Source: an uncultured Clostridia bacterium
GTDB taxonomy: Bacteria > Bacillota > Clostridia > Oscillospirales > Oscillospiraceae
Length of the DNA stretch: 57,046 nt
Direction: 5' to 3'
Assembly (NCBI GenBank): GCA_937894515.1
Contig: CALCRH010000030.1
Coordinates: 1-57,046, forward strand
A model generated the notes under the pieces. It was not told the origin of the DNA, searched no databases, and was given only the letters and a program-made list of their open reading frames with translations. Position 1 is the first letter of the stretch; each line of letters opens with the position of its first letter. A program made the translations under genes and the position numbers. Shown piece after piece: positions 22,717-30,963 of this stretch.

Positions 22717-23550
22717 ATGTTCAAACGCGCATACATCGAAATCACCGACATCTGCAATCTCCGCTGTTCCTTCTGCCCCGGCACCACCCGCGCCAAGCGC
22801 ACTATGACCCCGGACGAATTCCGCACCGTGGCGCAAAAGCTCCGCCCCTATACCGCTTATCTGTATTTTCACGTCATGGGGGAACCCCTGCTCCACCCCC
22901 AACTGCCCATGCTCCTGCAAATCGCCGCCGATCTGGGCTTTCGCGTCTGCCTGACCACCAACGGCACGTTGTTGGAACATGCCGCCGATACCCTCCGAAA
23001 CGCTCCCGCGCTCCACAAGGTCAGCATCTCCCTCCACAGCTTCGAGGGCAACGGCGGCGATGACCTGACCGCCTATCTGGAGTCGGTCTGGGCCTTCTGC
23101 CAAACCGCCCGCTGCATCGTCTCCCTGCGCCTGTGGAACGAGGGCGGGCAAAACCGCCGCAACGATGAAATCGAGACTTTTTTCTCCCAAAAGCTGGGCT
23201 TTGCCGTACAAAGTCTGCCCCGCGACCCTACCGGCAGCCGTAAATTGCGGGACAGGCTCTATCTGGAGAGCGCCGCGAAATTCGACTGGCCCGACCTCGC
23301 CGCTGAGGAACAGGACGTGGAATTCTGCCACGGACTTCGCCAGCAGATCGCCGTGCTGTGTGACGGTACGGTGGTTCCCTGCTGTCTGGACGGAAACGGC
23401 AATATCCCGCTGGGCAATCTGTTGACGCAGGATCTAACGGACATTTTATCCACTCCCCGGGCAAAAGCCATGGTGGACGGCTTTTCCCGCCGTCAGCCCA
23501 CCGAGGAGCTGTGTAAAAAATGCGGCTACGCCGCGAGGTTTAATCTCTGA
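22717..23550 (+). CDS. Radical SAM/SPASM domain protein
   Basis: This 277-residue protein begins MFKRAYIEITDICNLRCSFCPG, giving the radical SAM CxxxCxxC cluster motif at residues 13-20. It has the usual FHVMGEPLLHP and CLTTNGTLL blocks, and it ends with a SPASM-like region: CDGTVVPCCLDGNGNIPLGN and CKKCGYAARF. The auxiliary-cluster cysteines are partly present. Such enzymes modify peptides, tRNA or small molecules; no precursor peptide is obvious next to it, so the substrate is unknown. I chose the ATG at 22717 (GAGGGGGGC upstream) because the longer frame runs through repeat DNA. Confidence 0.85.
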   Translation: MFKRAYIEITDICNLRCSFCPGTTRAKRTMTPDEFRTVAQKLRPYTAYLYFHVMGEPLLHPQLPMLLQIAADLGFRVCLTTNGTLLEHAADTLRNAPALHKVSISLHSFEGNGGDDLTAYLESVWAFCQTARCIVSLRLWNEGGQNRRNDEIETFFSQKLGFAVQSLPRDPTGSRKLRDRLYLESAAKFDWPDLAAEEQDVEFCHGLRQQIAVLCDGTVVPCCLDGNGNIPLGNLLTQDLTDILSTPRAKAMVDGFSRRQPTEELCKKCGYAARFNL

Positions 23551-23565
23551 CTGCCCGAAAAAACC

Positions 23566-23651
23566 GTAGGGGCGGCCCTACGAATCCTACCGAAACCTCC
23601 CGCCTATTTTCATTCTTCATTTTTCATTCTTCACTCTTCACTCTTCACTTC
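23566..23651. repeat. Partial hairpin unit and TTCATTCTTCACT-type simple repeats before mutY
   Basis: A truncated GTAGGGGCGGCCCTACG unit is followed by CATTCTTCA/CTCTTCACT repeats (23609-23651). The same T/C-rich motif appears at 6140-6165, 22619-22667 and 50517-50543. Confidence 0.65.
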
Positions 23652-23652
23652 T

Positions 23653-24702
23653 ATGAACGATTTATTCAAAACCCTACAACAGCTCCCCGCCCCGCTGCTG
23701 GACTGGTACGCCGAAAACCGCCGCGTTCTCCCTTGGCGGGAGGAGGTCAGCCCCTATCGCACCTGGATCTCGGAGATCATGCTCCAGCAGACCCGGGTCA
23801 CGGCGGTACTGCCCTATTTCGAGCGCTTCATGGCGGCCTATCCCACGGTTCGTGACCTTGCCGCCGCCGATGACGGCGAGCTGATGCGCCTGTGGCAGGG
23901 ATTGGGCTATTACAGCCGGGCCCGCAATCTCAAGCGCGCCGCCCAACGAATTGCGGAAAACTTCGGCGGCACATTCCCCGTTACATACAAAGACCTTATC
24001 ACGCTGCCGGGCATCGGGGACTATACCGCCGGAGCCATTTTGTCCATCGCCATGGGGCAGACTGTCCCCGCCGTGGACGGCAATGTCCTGCGTGTGGTCA
24101 GCCGGGTCTGCGGCTATGACGGCGACATCACCGACCCCAAACGGCGAAAGCTGCTCCGTGATGCGGTGGCGGCAATTCTGCCGGAGGGTCACGCGGGAGA
24201 ATTCAATCAGGCCATGATGGATTTGGGCGCCACCGTCTGCCTGCCCCACGGAACGCCGCTGTGCGATGCCTGTCCTTTCTCCCCGTTTTGTGCCGCCCAT
24301 GCCGCCGGACAGGAGAGCCGCTTTCCGGTAAAAGCCCCCAAAAAAGGAAAACGCACCGAGGAGAAAACGGTCTTTCTTCTGCGCCGCGGTCAGGAGACCG
24401 CTCTCCGTCAGCGGCCGGAAAACGGCCTGTTGGCCGGGCTCTGGGAATTCCCCAATACCCCCGGTACCCTGAACGAAACCCAGGCCGCCGCATGGCTCTC
24501 TGAAAACCATATCATTCCCCACTTATGGCTAAAAAAAGTCCATTATACCCATGAGTTTACCCACATTTTGTGGAAAATTACGGCATATATCGTAGAAGTT
24601 GCGGGAAACGGTCAAAGCGACTGGGTGTGGTGCGACCCGGAAGAACAACAGCGCAGGGCAATCCCCTCCGCCTTTCAAAAACTGGTAAAGGAGATCGAAT
24701 GA
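23653..24702 (+). CDS. mutY: A/G-specific adenine glycosylase
   Basis: This 349-residue enzyme removes adenine mispaired with 8-oxoguanine. It has the catalytic Glu in SEIMLQQTRV (about residue 40), the helix-hairpin-helix LPGIGDYTAGAIL (about 115), the catalytic Asp in VDGNV (about 140), and the 4Fe-4S ligands in CLPHGTPLCDACPFSPFC. A C-terminal NUDIX-like domain (RPENGLLAGLWEFPN) recognises 8-oxoG. All key residues are present. The stop overlaps the tdk start region. Confidence 0.96.
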   Translation: MNDLFKTLQQLPAPLLDWYAENRRVLPWREEVSPYRTWISEIMLQQTRVTAVLPYFERFMAAYPTVRDLAAADDGELMRLWQGLGYYSRARNLKRAAQRIAENFGGTFPVTYKDLITLPGIGDYTAGAILSIAMGQTVPAVDGNVLRVVSRVCGYDGDITDPKRRKLLRDAVAAILPEGHAGEFNQAMMDLGATVCLPHGTPLCDACPFSPFCAAHAAGQESRFPVKAPKKGKRTEEKTVFLLRRGQETALRQRPENGLLAGLWEFPNTPGTLNETQAAAWLSENHIIPHLWLKKVHYTHEFTHILWKITAYIVEVAGNGQSDWVWCDPEEQQRRAIPSAFQKLVKEIE

Positions 24703-25289
24703 TGGCACAGCTCTACTTCAAATACGGCGCCATGGGCTCCAGCAAAACCGCCAATGCCCTGATGGCTCGCTTCAACTATGAGGAGCGGGGACAGGCCACC
24801 CTGCTGGTCAAGCCCCAGATGGATACCCGGGACGGCGACCACATGGTGAAAAGCCGCATCGGCCTGACCCATGAATGCGTGTATTTCCATGAAATGCAGG
24901 CCATGCCGGACAAAGAGTTACAGCAATTTGCCTGTATTATTGTGGATGAAGCGCAATTTCTGACCAAAGAAGAGGTCTATTATCTGGTGCATCTGGTGGA
25001 CGACTGCAATATCCCGGTGATCTGCTACGGTCTGCGGGCGGACTTCCGGGGCGAGCTGTTCTCCGGCAGTTATCACCTTTTGGTGCTGGCGGACAAGCTG
25101 GAGGAGGTCAAGACCATCTGCTGGTGCGGCAAAAAGGCCACGTTCAACGCCCGATTCGACAGCAGCGGCCGGGTGGTAAAAGAGGGCGCACAGGTGGTCA
25201 TCGGCGCCAACGACCGGTACATCGGCCTGTGCCGCAGACATTGGATGTCCGGCGACCTTGGCCCCGACTTTGACATCACCAGACTATGA
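24702..25289 (+). CDS. tdk: Thymidine kinase
   Basis: This 195-residue enzyme phosphorylates thymidine in the salvage pathway. It has the type II thymidine kinase P-loop GAMGSSKT (residues 8-15), the VDEAQFL motif (about 83), and the zinc-binding end with CWCGKKATFNAR and a later CRRHW. One or more zinc Cys positions are as expected for the family. Two adjacent in-frame ATGs exist (24699 and 24702); AAAGGAG favours the second by spacing. It overlaps mutY and, at its end, the radical SAM gene (ATGA), so the three genes form a translationally coupled set. Confidence 0.94.
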   Translation: MAQLYFKYGAMGSSKTANALMARFNYEERGQATLLVKPQMDTRDGDHMVKSRIGLTHECVYFHEMQAMPDKELQQFACIIVDEAQFLTKEEVYYLVHLVDDCNIPVICYGLRADFRGELFSGSYHLLVLADKLEEVKTICWCGKKATFNARFDSSGRVVKEGAQVVIGANDRYIGLCRRHWMSGDLGPDFDITRL

Positions 25290-26149
25290 TCTGTCATCTG
25301 TGTCCCCGGCGCTGCGGGATAGATCGCAGCCGGGCGGTCGGCTACTGCGGTATGCCCGAGGGTCTGCGCCTTGCCCGGGCAGCCCTCCACTTCTGGGAAG
25401 AGCCGGTACTCTCCGGCACAAGAGGCAGCGGAACGGTTTTTTTCTCCGGCTGCAATCTCCGGTGCGTCTACTGCCAGAACCACGATATCTCCGCCGGCGG
25501 TTTCGGAAAAGAAGTTTCCCCGGAACGGCTGCGGGAGATTTTTGAGGATCTCATCGCCCGGGGTGCCCACAACATCAATCTGGTCACCCCCACCCATTTT
25601 GTGCCCTGGATCCTGCTGGCACTTACGCCCAAGCTGCCGGTGCCGGTGGTGTATAACTGCGGCGGATACGAGCGGGTGGAGACCCTGCGGTTATTGGAAA
25701 ACACGGTGGATATTTATCTGCCGGACCTGAAATATGCCGATGGGAAAATTTCCGGCAAGTTTTCGGAAGCACCGGACTATTTTTCGGCAGCAACGGACGC
25801 CATTTCGGAAATGTATCGGCAAGTGGGCGACTATGTCATCGAGGACGGCTTGATGAAAAAAGGCGTGATGATCCGTCACTTGGTTCTGCCGGGGCAGCTC
25901 AACAATACCAAAGCCTGTATCGACTGGGTGGCCCGTACCTTCCGGCCCGGTCAGGTGCTGTTTTCGCTGATGGCGCAGTACACGCCCCAGCCGGGTGCCG
26001 AGGGGCTGTTGGCCCGCCACGTCACCGCAGCAGAATACCGGGCGGCAGTACAGTACATGGAAAACTGCGGCATTACCGATGGTTTCACCCAGCAGCGCAC
26101 CAGCGCAAAGGAGGAATATACACCGCCGTTCGATTTAACCGGCGTGTAA
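25286..26149 (+). CDS. Radical SAM protein, pyruvate formate-lyase activating enzyme-like
   Basis: This 287-residue protein has an N-terminal Cys cluster (CHLCPRRCGI...GYCG) and the radical SAM motif SGCNLRCVYCQNHDIS (about residues 56-70), like the COG1313 group of putative PFL-activating enzymes. Typical activases have about 240-300 residues. Its target glycyl-radical enzyme is not in the window. It starts within the tdk stop (4-nt overlap). Confidence 0.85.
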   Translation: MICHLCPRRCGIDRSRAVGYCGMPEGLRLARAALHFWEEPVLSGTRGSGTVFFSGCNLRCVYCQNHDISAGGFGKEVSPERLREIFEDLIARGAHNINLVTPTHFVPWILLALTPKLPVPVVYNCGGYERVETLRLLENTVDIYLPDLKYADGKISGKFSEAPDYFSAATDAISEMYRQVGDYVIEDGLMKKGVMIRHLVLPGQLNNTKACIDWVARTFRPGQVLFSLMAQYTPQPGAEGLLARHVTAAEYRAAVQYMENCGITDGFTQQRTSAKEEYTPPFDLTGV

Positions 26150-26156
26150 AAGAAAA

Positions 26157-26244
26157 TGAAAAATGAAGAATGAAGAGTGAAGAATATTGGAATGGTATTG
26201 CGGAAATATATTTCCGCAATACCATTATTTTTCATTTTTCATTC
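26157..26244. repeat. AT-rich inverted repeat with a 36-bp perfect palindrome core
   Basis: The perfect palindrome at 26191-26226 contains GCGGAAATATATTTCCGC, the same core as at 6104-6129, but with different outer arms (AATGGTATT and AATACCATT). It is flanked by GAAGAATGAAGAGTGAAGAAT on the left and TTTTTCATTTTTCATT on the right. Confidence 0.85.
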
Positions 26245-26274
26245 AAAAAAGAGAGCCTTTCGGCTCTCTTTTTT
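26245..26274. terminator. Bidirectional terminator between the radical SAM gene and jag
   Basis: GAGAGCC-TTTC-GGCTCTC with A and T runs serves two convergent genes; it overlaps the jag stop codon region. Confidence 0.9.
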
Positions 26275-27082
26275 ATTTCTCTCTGTCGTAGGCCACCACC
26301 ACGCGGCGGTTGGGCTCGGTGCCGATAGAATAGGTGGTGATATTGGGCTCGTCCTGCAGGGCGGCGTGGATCACATGGCGCTCATAGGCGTTCATGGATT
26401 CCAGCGTCACGCTGCGGCGGTACTTGGTCACCTTGGCCGCCACCTTTCTGGCCAGACTTTCCAGACTGGCTTCCCGCTTGGCACGGTAGTTCTCGGCGTC
26501 CACATGGACCCGGATCCGCTTTTCGCCCCGGGCATTGACGGCATAGTTGGTGAGCTGCTGGATGGCATCCAGCGTTTCGCCGCGGCGACCGATGAGAGCG
26601 CCCAGCTTGTCACCCTCCAAAATCACCTTATAGCGGCCTTTTTCAGCCTCATAGACTTTGATCTGAGCGGGAGCGTCCAGATTTTCCAACAGGCCGGAGA
26701 GGAATGCGGTAATGCGCCGGGCATTGCCGTCTTCGCACAGGGGCAGATCCATGGGGGGGATCTCCTCTTTGGGCACAGGCTTCTTTTCCTCCTGCCTGGG
26801 CTGGGGTTTGGCCTTGGGCTGGGGAGCAGGCTTGCTCTCCGCCTTGGGCTGCACCGGCTTGGCGGGCTTGATGGGCGCGATGGGCTCCACCTCGTCAAAA
26901 CCGGCATCCTCCGGACCGTAACTCACGCGGACACGGGCCGGATTGCCGCCCAGACCCAGAAAGCCGCTCTTGGCACGCTCCAAGATCTCCACGGAAACCT
27001 CATCGCGATCCAGTCCCAGCTGTTCCAGCGCCTTGGCGATGGCTTCTTCCTCGGTCTTGCCGGTTACATCAATATAACTCAT
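26273..27082 (-). CDS. jag: RNA-binding protein Jag/KhpB
   Basis: This 269-residue protein has the Jag N-terminal domain (MSYIDVTGKTEEEAIAKALEQ...GLGGNPARV), a proline/lysine-rich linker (residues about 75-120, repeated KPAPQPKAK-type), a KH domain with GALIGRRGETLDAIQQL (about 170) and a C-terminal R3H domain (ERHVIHAAL...SIGTEPNRRVVVAY). KhpB with KhpA binds many RNAs and affects cell elongation; in Bacillus jag follows spoIIIJ/yidC, as here. It starts 11 nt after yidC. Confidence 0.95.
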   Translation of the reverse strand: MSYIDVTGKTEEEAIAKALEQLGLDRDEVSVEILERAKSGFLGLGGNPARVRVSYGPEDAGFDEVEPIAPIKPAKPVQPKAESKPAPQPKAKPQPRQEEKKPVPKEEIPPMDLPLCEDGNARRITAFLSGLLENLDAPAQIKVYEAEKGRYKVILEGDKLGALIGRRGETLDAIQQLTNYAVNARGEKRIRVHVDAENYRAKREASLESLARKVAAKVTKYRRSVTLESMNAYERHVIHAALQDEPNITTYSIGTEPNRRVVVAYDREK

Positions 27083-27093
27083 GACAAAACTCC

Positions 27094-28206
27094 TTATTCA
27101 CCGTAATGGTCTTCGCTGTAAGCACGGCCACGGGCGTAGGGACGGTTGCCCAGACGGCCGTTTTCATTGGTGCCGGCTCTCTTCTCCGCCTTCTCCGCTT
27201 CCTTTGCCAGCTGCTGCTTCTTCTTGCTGGTGGCAGGAGAGGCTTTGCCGGTCTGCTCTGCCAGCCTCTGGTCGTAATTGTTGCGGGCCGTCTGCATCTT
27301 GGCATAGCGCTTTTCCCGTTTTTCCCGTTCCTTATCCGTCTCTTCCCGGTCCAGGATCTTATTGAAATACTTGTTGAGAGTCAGCTCCTGCACCACGGAG
27401 AAAGCGGCCTGGGCTGCCCAGTAAATGCTCAATGCGCCGGGCATAATGAAGCCCAGCCACAGGGTCATCAGGGGCATCAGGTACATCATGGCCTTGCCGC
27501 TGCCCTGCATACTCTGCTGACCATTGGCCTTCATGGAGACGATGGTCATGGCAAACTGCGCCAGCGTTGCCAGAATGGGCAGAGCGAGCAGACCCCACAT
27601 GGCCCAACCGCCATGAGGGAACTGTCCGATGAGGCTTTGGGGAGTGGATGCCAGATCGATACCGATAAAGTTATAGTCCAGATCGATCAGGTGGTCAAAC
27701 TTGCCGGCAAAATCTGCCCAGTGCTCGTGGGCAAACTTGGCCAGATAGATCTGTTCGTATGCCGCCTGCTGGGTACCCACACCGGTAAAGCCCAGCGTCT
27801 GCGCCAGTGTACGGACGCCGTTGATGGCTTCCTCCGTCATGTTCATGAAGTACTTCATGGGCATACGGATGATGTAGTAAAGAGCAATCAGAATGGGGAA
27901 GGGGATAAAGCTCCACAGGCAGCCGGACATGGGGTTGATGCCCTCACGGGCATACAGCTCCGCCATCTCCTCCTGCTGCTTCTGCTTGTTGTTGGCATAG
28001 CGGGTCTGGATATCCTTGATCTTGCCCTGCATACGGTTCATACGCAGCATGCTCTTCTTGCTCTTGAGCTGGAAGGGCAGCATGATCAGCTTGACGATCA
28101 CGGTAAACAGCAGGATCGCCAGGGCATAGGAACCGGTCAGCAGATAGATCTGACGGGTCAGCCATGCAAAGGGCCAGCAGATATAGTAGCCGATTTGTTT
28201 AAACAT
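27094..28206 (-). CDS. yidC: Membrane protein insertase YidC/Oxa1
   Basis: This 370-residue protein has the Oxa1/YidC core: a membrane segment near the start, LPFQLKSKKSMLRM with the cytoplasmic coiled coil (NRMQGKIKDIQTRYANNKQK), GCLWSFIPFPILIALYYII, and the C-terminal pair with PGALSIYWAAQAAFSVVQEL. The N-terminal large periplasmic domain of proteobacteria is absent, and there is no lipobox. The loop between TM2 and TM3 (about residues 125-200) is longer than usual. The last 90 residues are highly basic, as in Gram-positive YidC proteins that bind ribosomes. It lies in the conserved rpmH-rnpA-yidD-yidC-jag operon. Confidence 0.95.
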   Translation of the reverse strand: MFKQIGYYICWPFAWLTRQIYLLTGSYALAILLFTVIVKLIMLPFQLKSKKSMLRMNRMQGKIKDIQTRYANNKQKQQEEMAELYAREGINPMSGCLWSFIPFPILIALYYIIRMPMKYFMNMTEEAINGVRTLAQTLGFTGVGTQQAAYEQIYLAKFAHEHWADFAGKFDHLIDLDYNFIGIDLASTPQSLIGQFPHGGWAMWGLLALPILATLAQFAMTIVSMKANGQQSMQGSGKAMMYLMPLMTLWLGFIMPGALSIYWAAQAAFSVVQELTLNKYFNKILDREETDKEREKREKRYAKMQTARNNYDQRLAEQTGKASPATSKKKQQLAKEAEKAEKRAGTNENGRLGNRPYARGRAYSEDHYGE

Positions 28207-28298
28207 AAAATGGTTTTCCTCCGATTCAATTTTTCGAGGGTTGTTGCACCGTTGCGTCTCACACGGTGGATAATTGGTGGATAGATTAGGCCGGCACG

Positions 28299-28508
28299 TT
28301 ACGGCACAGGGTCATATCCGCCCTTGTGAAAGGGATTGCATCGCAGAAAACGCCGAAAACCCAGCCATGCGCCCTTGGCCGCGCCATACTTCTCGATGGC
28401 TTCCTTCGTATATTCCGAACAGGTGGGGATATACCGGCACCGGGGCGGGTGCAGAGGGGAGACGGAGGTCTGGTAAAAGCGGATCAGCTTCAGAAAAAAC
28501 CGCTTCAT
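28299..28508 (-). CDS. yidD: Membrane protein insertion efficiency factor YidD
   Basis: This 69-residue protein has the YidD signature CRYIPTCSEYTKEAIEKYGAAKG (residues 26-48) and RCNPFHKGGYDPVP at the end, with all conserved Cys. It overlaps rnpA by 4 nt. YidD helps YidC-dependent insertion. A 92-nt gap separates it from yidC. Confidence 0.95.
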   Translation of the reverse strand: MKRFFLKLIRFYQTSVSPLHPPRCRYIPTCSEYTKEAIEKYGAAKGAWLGFRRFLRCNPFHKGGYDPVP

Positions 28509-28849
28509 AACGCACGCTCCAAAAGCGACAGCTTTGAAAGGGCGTCCAGATACTGCTCTTCCAGCACAGAGTAGGGCGTACGAATGGCGCGGCTGCGCAC
28601 CACGATGATCATATCATAGCCCGGCACCATTTCAGCCTTGTGGTTTCGCCACAGTTCCCGCATCTGACGGCGAGCCCGGTTCCGCACCACGGCCTTGCCC
28701 AATTTGGTGCTGACGGTGACCCCCAATCGGGTCATTCCCCTGCGGTTTTTCTGGCAGTACACCACCATGCACGGCTCCACAGCAGAGGTACCCTTGCGGT
28801 AGATCCGGCGGAACAGATAATTCTCTTTTACCGTGGTATCCGGTTTCAT
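28505..28849 (-). CDS. rnpA: Ribonuclease P protein component
   Basis: This 114-residue basic protein begins MKPDTTVKENYLFRRIYRKG and has the RNR motif region KLGKAVVRNRARRQMRELWR (about 50-70), which binds the RNase P RNA. It assists 5' maturation of tRNA. I chose the ATG at 28849 (AGGAAAAGC upstream) over a longer frame that adds 30 unsupported residues. Confidence 0.95.
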   Translation of the reverse strand: MKPDTTVKENYLFRRIYRKGTSAVEPCMVVYCQKNRRGMTRLGVTVSTKLGKAVVRNRARRQMRELWRNHKAEMVPGYDMIIVVRSRAIRTPYSVLEEQYLDALSKLSLLERAL

Positions 28850-28961
28850 GGTGCTTTTCCTCCATGAGATACACCAATAGGGACGGCAGTATCCCGGAAA
28901 TCGGGCTGACGTCCCTGCGGTATCTATTTCGACGCGCAATGCATTTGTCCGGAGCCTGTAA

Positions 28962-29096
28962 TTACAGGGTCAGGCTCTTGCGACCCTTGGCACGACGACG
29001 AGACAGGACCTTACGGCCGTTGGCAGTCGCCATTCTCTTGCGGAACCCGTGCACCTTGGAGCGCTGACGCTTTTTTGGTTGATAGGTACGGAACAT
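28962..29096 (-). CDS. rpmH: 50S ribosomal protein L34
   Basis: This 44-residue protein (MFRTYQPKKRQRSKVHGF...) is full-length L34, basic and with the conserved RKRMATANGRKVLSRRRAKGR. GGAGGTG lies 7 nt upstream. It is the first gene of the operon with rnpA, yidD, yidC and jag. A 112-nt gap before rnpA contains no recognisable gene. Confidence 0.97.
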   Translation of the reverse strand: MFRTYQPKKRQRSKVHGFRKRMATANGRKVLSRRRAKGRKSLTL

Positions 29097-29198
29097 TGCA
29101 TGACACCTCCATTTAGAAATTTTGCTCATACTCGACAGCGAAATCATGGATTTCGCCGCAGTTGACACACTCAGGCGCCGAAAAACGGCGCAACTGGT

Positions 29199-29228
29199 AT
29201 TATACAAGTATCTGTGCCCGCTTGTCAA
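29199..29228 (-). promoter_or_regulatory. rpmH promoter
   Basis: On the minus strand, TTGACA (29228-29223) and TATAAT (29204-29199), both exact consensus, are 18 nt apart. The leader of about 95 nt holds a GCGAAATC/GATTTCGC hairpin near 29138-29156. Confidence 0.85.
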
Positions 29229-29247
29229 CATAAAATTTCGTTTTTCC

Positions 29248-29305
29248 TGTGGAAAACCGACACCTATTTAATATAATATGTCAAAAAACTGTGGACTTTT
29301 CCACA
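29248..29305. other. oriC: Origin region part 1: DnaA boxes upstream of dnaA
   Basis: TTTTCCACA occurs on the minus strand at 29248-29256 and on the plus strand at 29297-29305, separated by an AT-rich stretch (TTTAATATAATATG). Together with the boxes after dnaA this suggests a bipartite origin, as in Bacillus and other Firmicutes. Confidence 0.75.
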
Positions 29306-29320
29306 GGCTTTTGGTATAAT
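29292..29320 (+). promoter_or_regulatory. dnaA promoter
   Basis: TGGACT (29292-29297), 17-nt spacer, TATAAT (29315-29320). A DnaA box lies between the elements, so DnaA binding would repress its own gene. Confidence 0.65.
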
Positions 29321-29388
29321 GGGGCTATATAATTTGTGGGATTATGCGCCCTACTATCAAATACAAATGCGAGGGAGCGAAAACAAGG

Positions 29389-30705
29389 ATGAAATCACTA
29401 TCCGACTTCTGGCAGAGCGTGCTGCAAAGTATGTCTGAGCACCTGTCTGACACCACTATCAAGACCTGGTTTGACGAGGTGGACATTATCACCATGGAGG
29501 ACTCGGCTATTGTGCTGCACTGCGGCAACGACTTTAAAAAAAGTGTGATCGAGGCTCGGTTTATGGGGTATATCAAGGCAGCGCTGAAGGACACCTTTTC
29601 GGCGGATCTGGAGGTTAAGCTGCTGGATGATGAGCAGCTTGGCGCCTATCACGGTGTGCGGCCGGATCAGCCGGACGGACCGGAGGGCAGCGACGGCTTT
29701 ACCTTTGAGACCTATGTGGTGGGTCCCCAGAACAAGATGGCCTATGCCGCCGCCCGCAGCGTGGCCGAAACACCGGGTAAAAACTACAACCCCCTGTTTA
29801 TCTACGGCGACAGCGGGCTGGGCAAGACCCATCTGCTGTATGCGATCCATCACCAGACCCGCAAGCTCCACCCGGAGAGCAAGATCGTGTACATCAAGGG
29901 CGACCAGTTTATCAACGAGTTCATTGAGCTGGTGCGGCTGGGTCATGGAGACGAGTTCCGGGCCAAGTATCGTGACGCCGATATGCTGCTGGTGGACGAT
30001 ATCCAGTTCGTGGCCGGCAAGGAACAGGTACAGAATGAGTTCTTCCATACCTTTAACACCCTCTATGAGGGCGGCAAGCAGATCGTACTGACCTCCGACC
30101 GTCCGCCCCGGGAGATGACCCTGCTGGACGATCGGCTGCGGACCCGGTTCGAATGGGGTCTGATGGCGGACGTGGCGCCCCCCGACTATGAGACACGTCT
30201 GGCCATTATCCGCAACAAGGCGGCGCTGATCGGCATTAAGCTGCCGGACAAGGTGATGGACTACATCGCAGAGAATGTTACCGCCAACGTACGGCAGATC
30301 GAGGGCACGCTGAACAAGATCCTGGCCTATCGGGACCTGCTGGGTGACCGGGTGGACGAGGAGACCGTCAGCCGAGCCATAGAGGATATGCTGAAAAAGT
30401 CCAACGAGTATGTACCGACTCCTGCTGTGATCATCAACTATGTAGGGAAGTACTACGGCATTGATGAGGACGTGATCCGCGGACAGAACCGCGGCCGGGA
30501 GATGACCAATGCCCGCCAGATCGCCATGTATCTCATTCGGCGCATGACAAATCTGAGCCTGAACGACATCGGCAAGGAATTTGAGGGCCGCGACCACACC
30601 ACCGTACTTCACTCTCTGGATAAGGTGGAGAAGCAGATGCGTTCCGATCCCGCCTTTGCCGAGGTGGTCAAGGAGATCACCACCAATATCAACGCCAAGA
30701 GATGA
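29389..30705 (+). CDS. dnaA: Chromosomal replication initiator DnaA
   Basis: This 438-residue protein has domain I (FWQSVLQSMSEHLSDTTIKTWFD), a short domain II, the AAA+ domain III with Walker A YGDSGLGKTHLL and Walker B MLLVDDIQF, and the domain IV DNA-binding signature GRDHTTVLHSLDKVEK. It binds DnaA boxes and opens oriC. I favour the ATG at 29389 (MKSLSDFWQ), because this matches the usual N-terminus; the longer frame from 29344 would add 15 residues. The ribosome site is weak (GGGAG 14 nt upstream, CAAGG adjacent), so the start is less certain than the gene. Confidence 0.96.
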   Translation: MKSLSDFWQSVLQSMSEHLSDTTIKTWFDEVDIITMEDSAIVLHCGNDFKKSVIEARFMGYIKAALKDTFSADLEVKLLDDEQLGAYHGVRPDQPDGPEGSDGFTFETYVVGPQNKMAYAAARSVAETPGKNYNPLFIYGDSGLGKTHLLYAIHHQTRKLHPESKIVYIKGDQFINEFIELVRLGHGDEFRAKYRDADMLLVDDIQFVAGKEQVQNEFFHTFNTLYEGGKQIVLTSDRPPREMTLLDDRLRTRFEWGLMADVAPPDYETRLAIIRNKAALIGIKLPDKVMDYIAENVTANVRQIEGTLNKILAYRDLLGDRVDEETVSRAIEDMLKKSNEYVPTPAVIINYVGKYYGIDEDVIRGQNRGREMTNARQIAMYLIRRMTNLSLNDIGKEFEGRDHTTVLHSLDKVEKQMRSDPAFAEVVKEITTNINAKR

Positions 30706-30950
30706 GTATTTTCCACAAAAAAAGTGCAATTCACGTGGAAACCGTGTGGAAAGAAAATTCTTCCCCTTTCTTTGTGCAAAACCTGCTTCATTTTCCACAC
30801 AGGGGTGTGGGAGAAAAATCCTGTTTTTTCAACCTTTTGGGAGGTCTTTCCACAATAGCTTTGCCTACGTCTTCTATTACTTCAAAAAGATTAGAGTATT
30901 CTTTTCCTTTAGAATTCAGAACTGAAAATTTGATCCGCAAAAAGAGAAAG
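30706..30950. other. oriC: Origin region part 2: DnaA-box cluster and AT-rich stretch between dnaA and dnaN
   Basis: Exact TTTTCCACA boxes are at 30709-30717 and 30791-30799; one-mismatch boxes are at 30745-30753 (minus) and 30846-30854. An A/T-rich stretch at 30862-30950 (TATTACTTCAAAAAGATTAG and similar) is a candidate unwinding element. No gene is supported here. Confidence 0.75.
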
Positions 30951-30963
30951 GAACGTGAACGAT

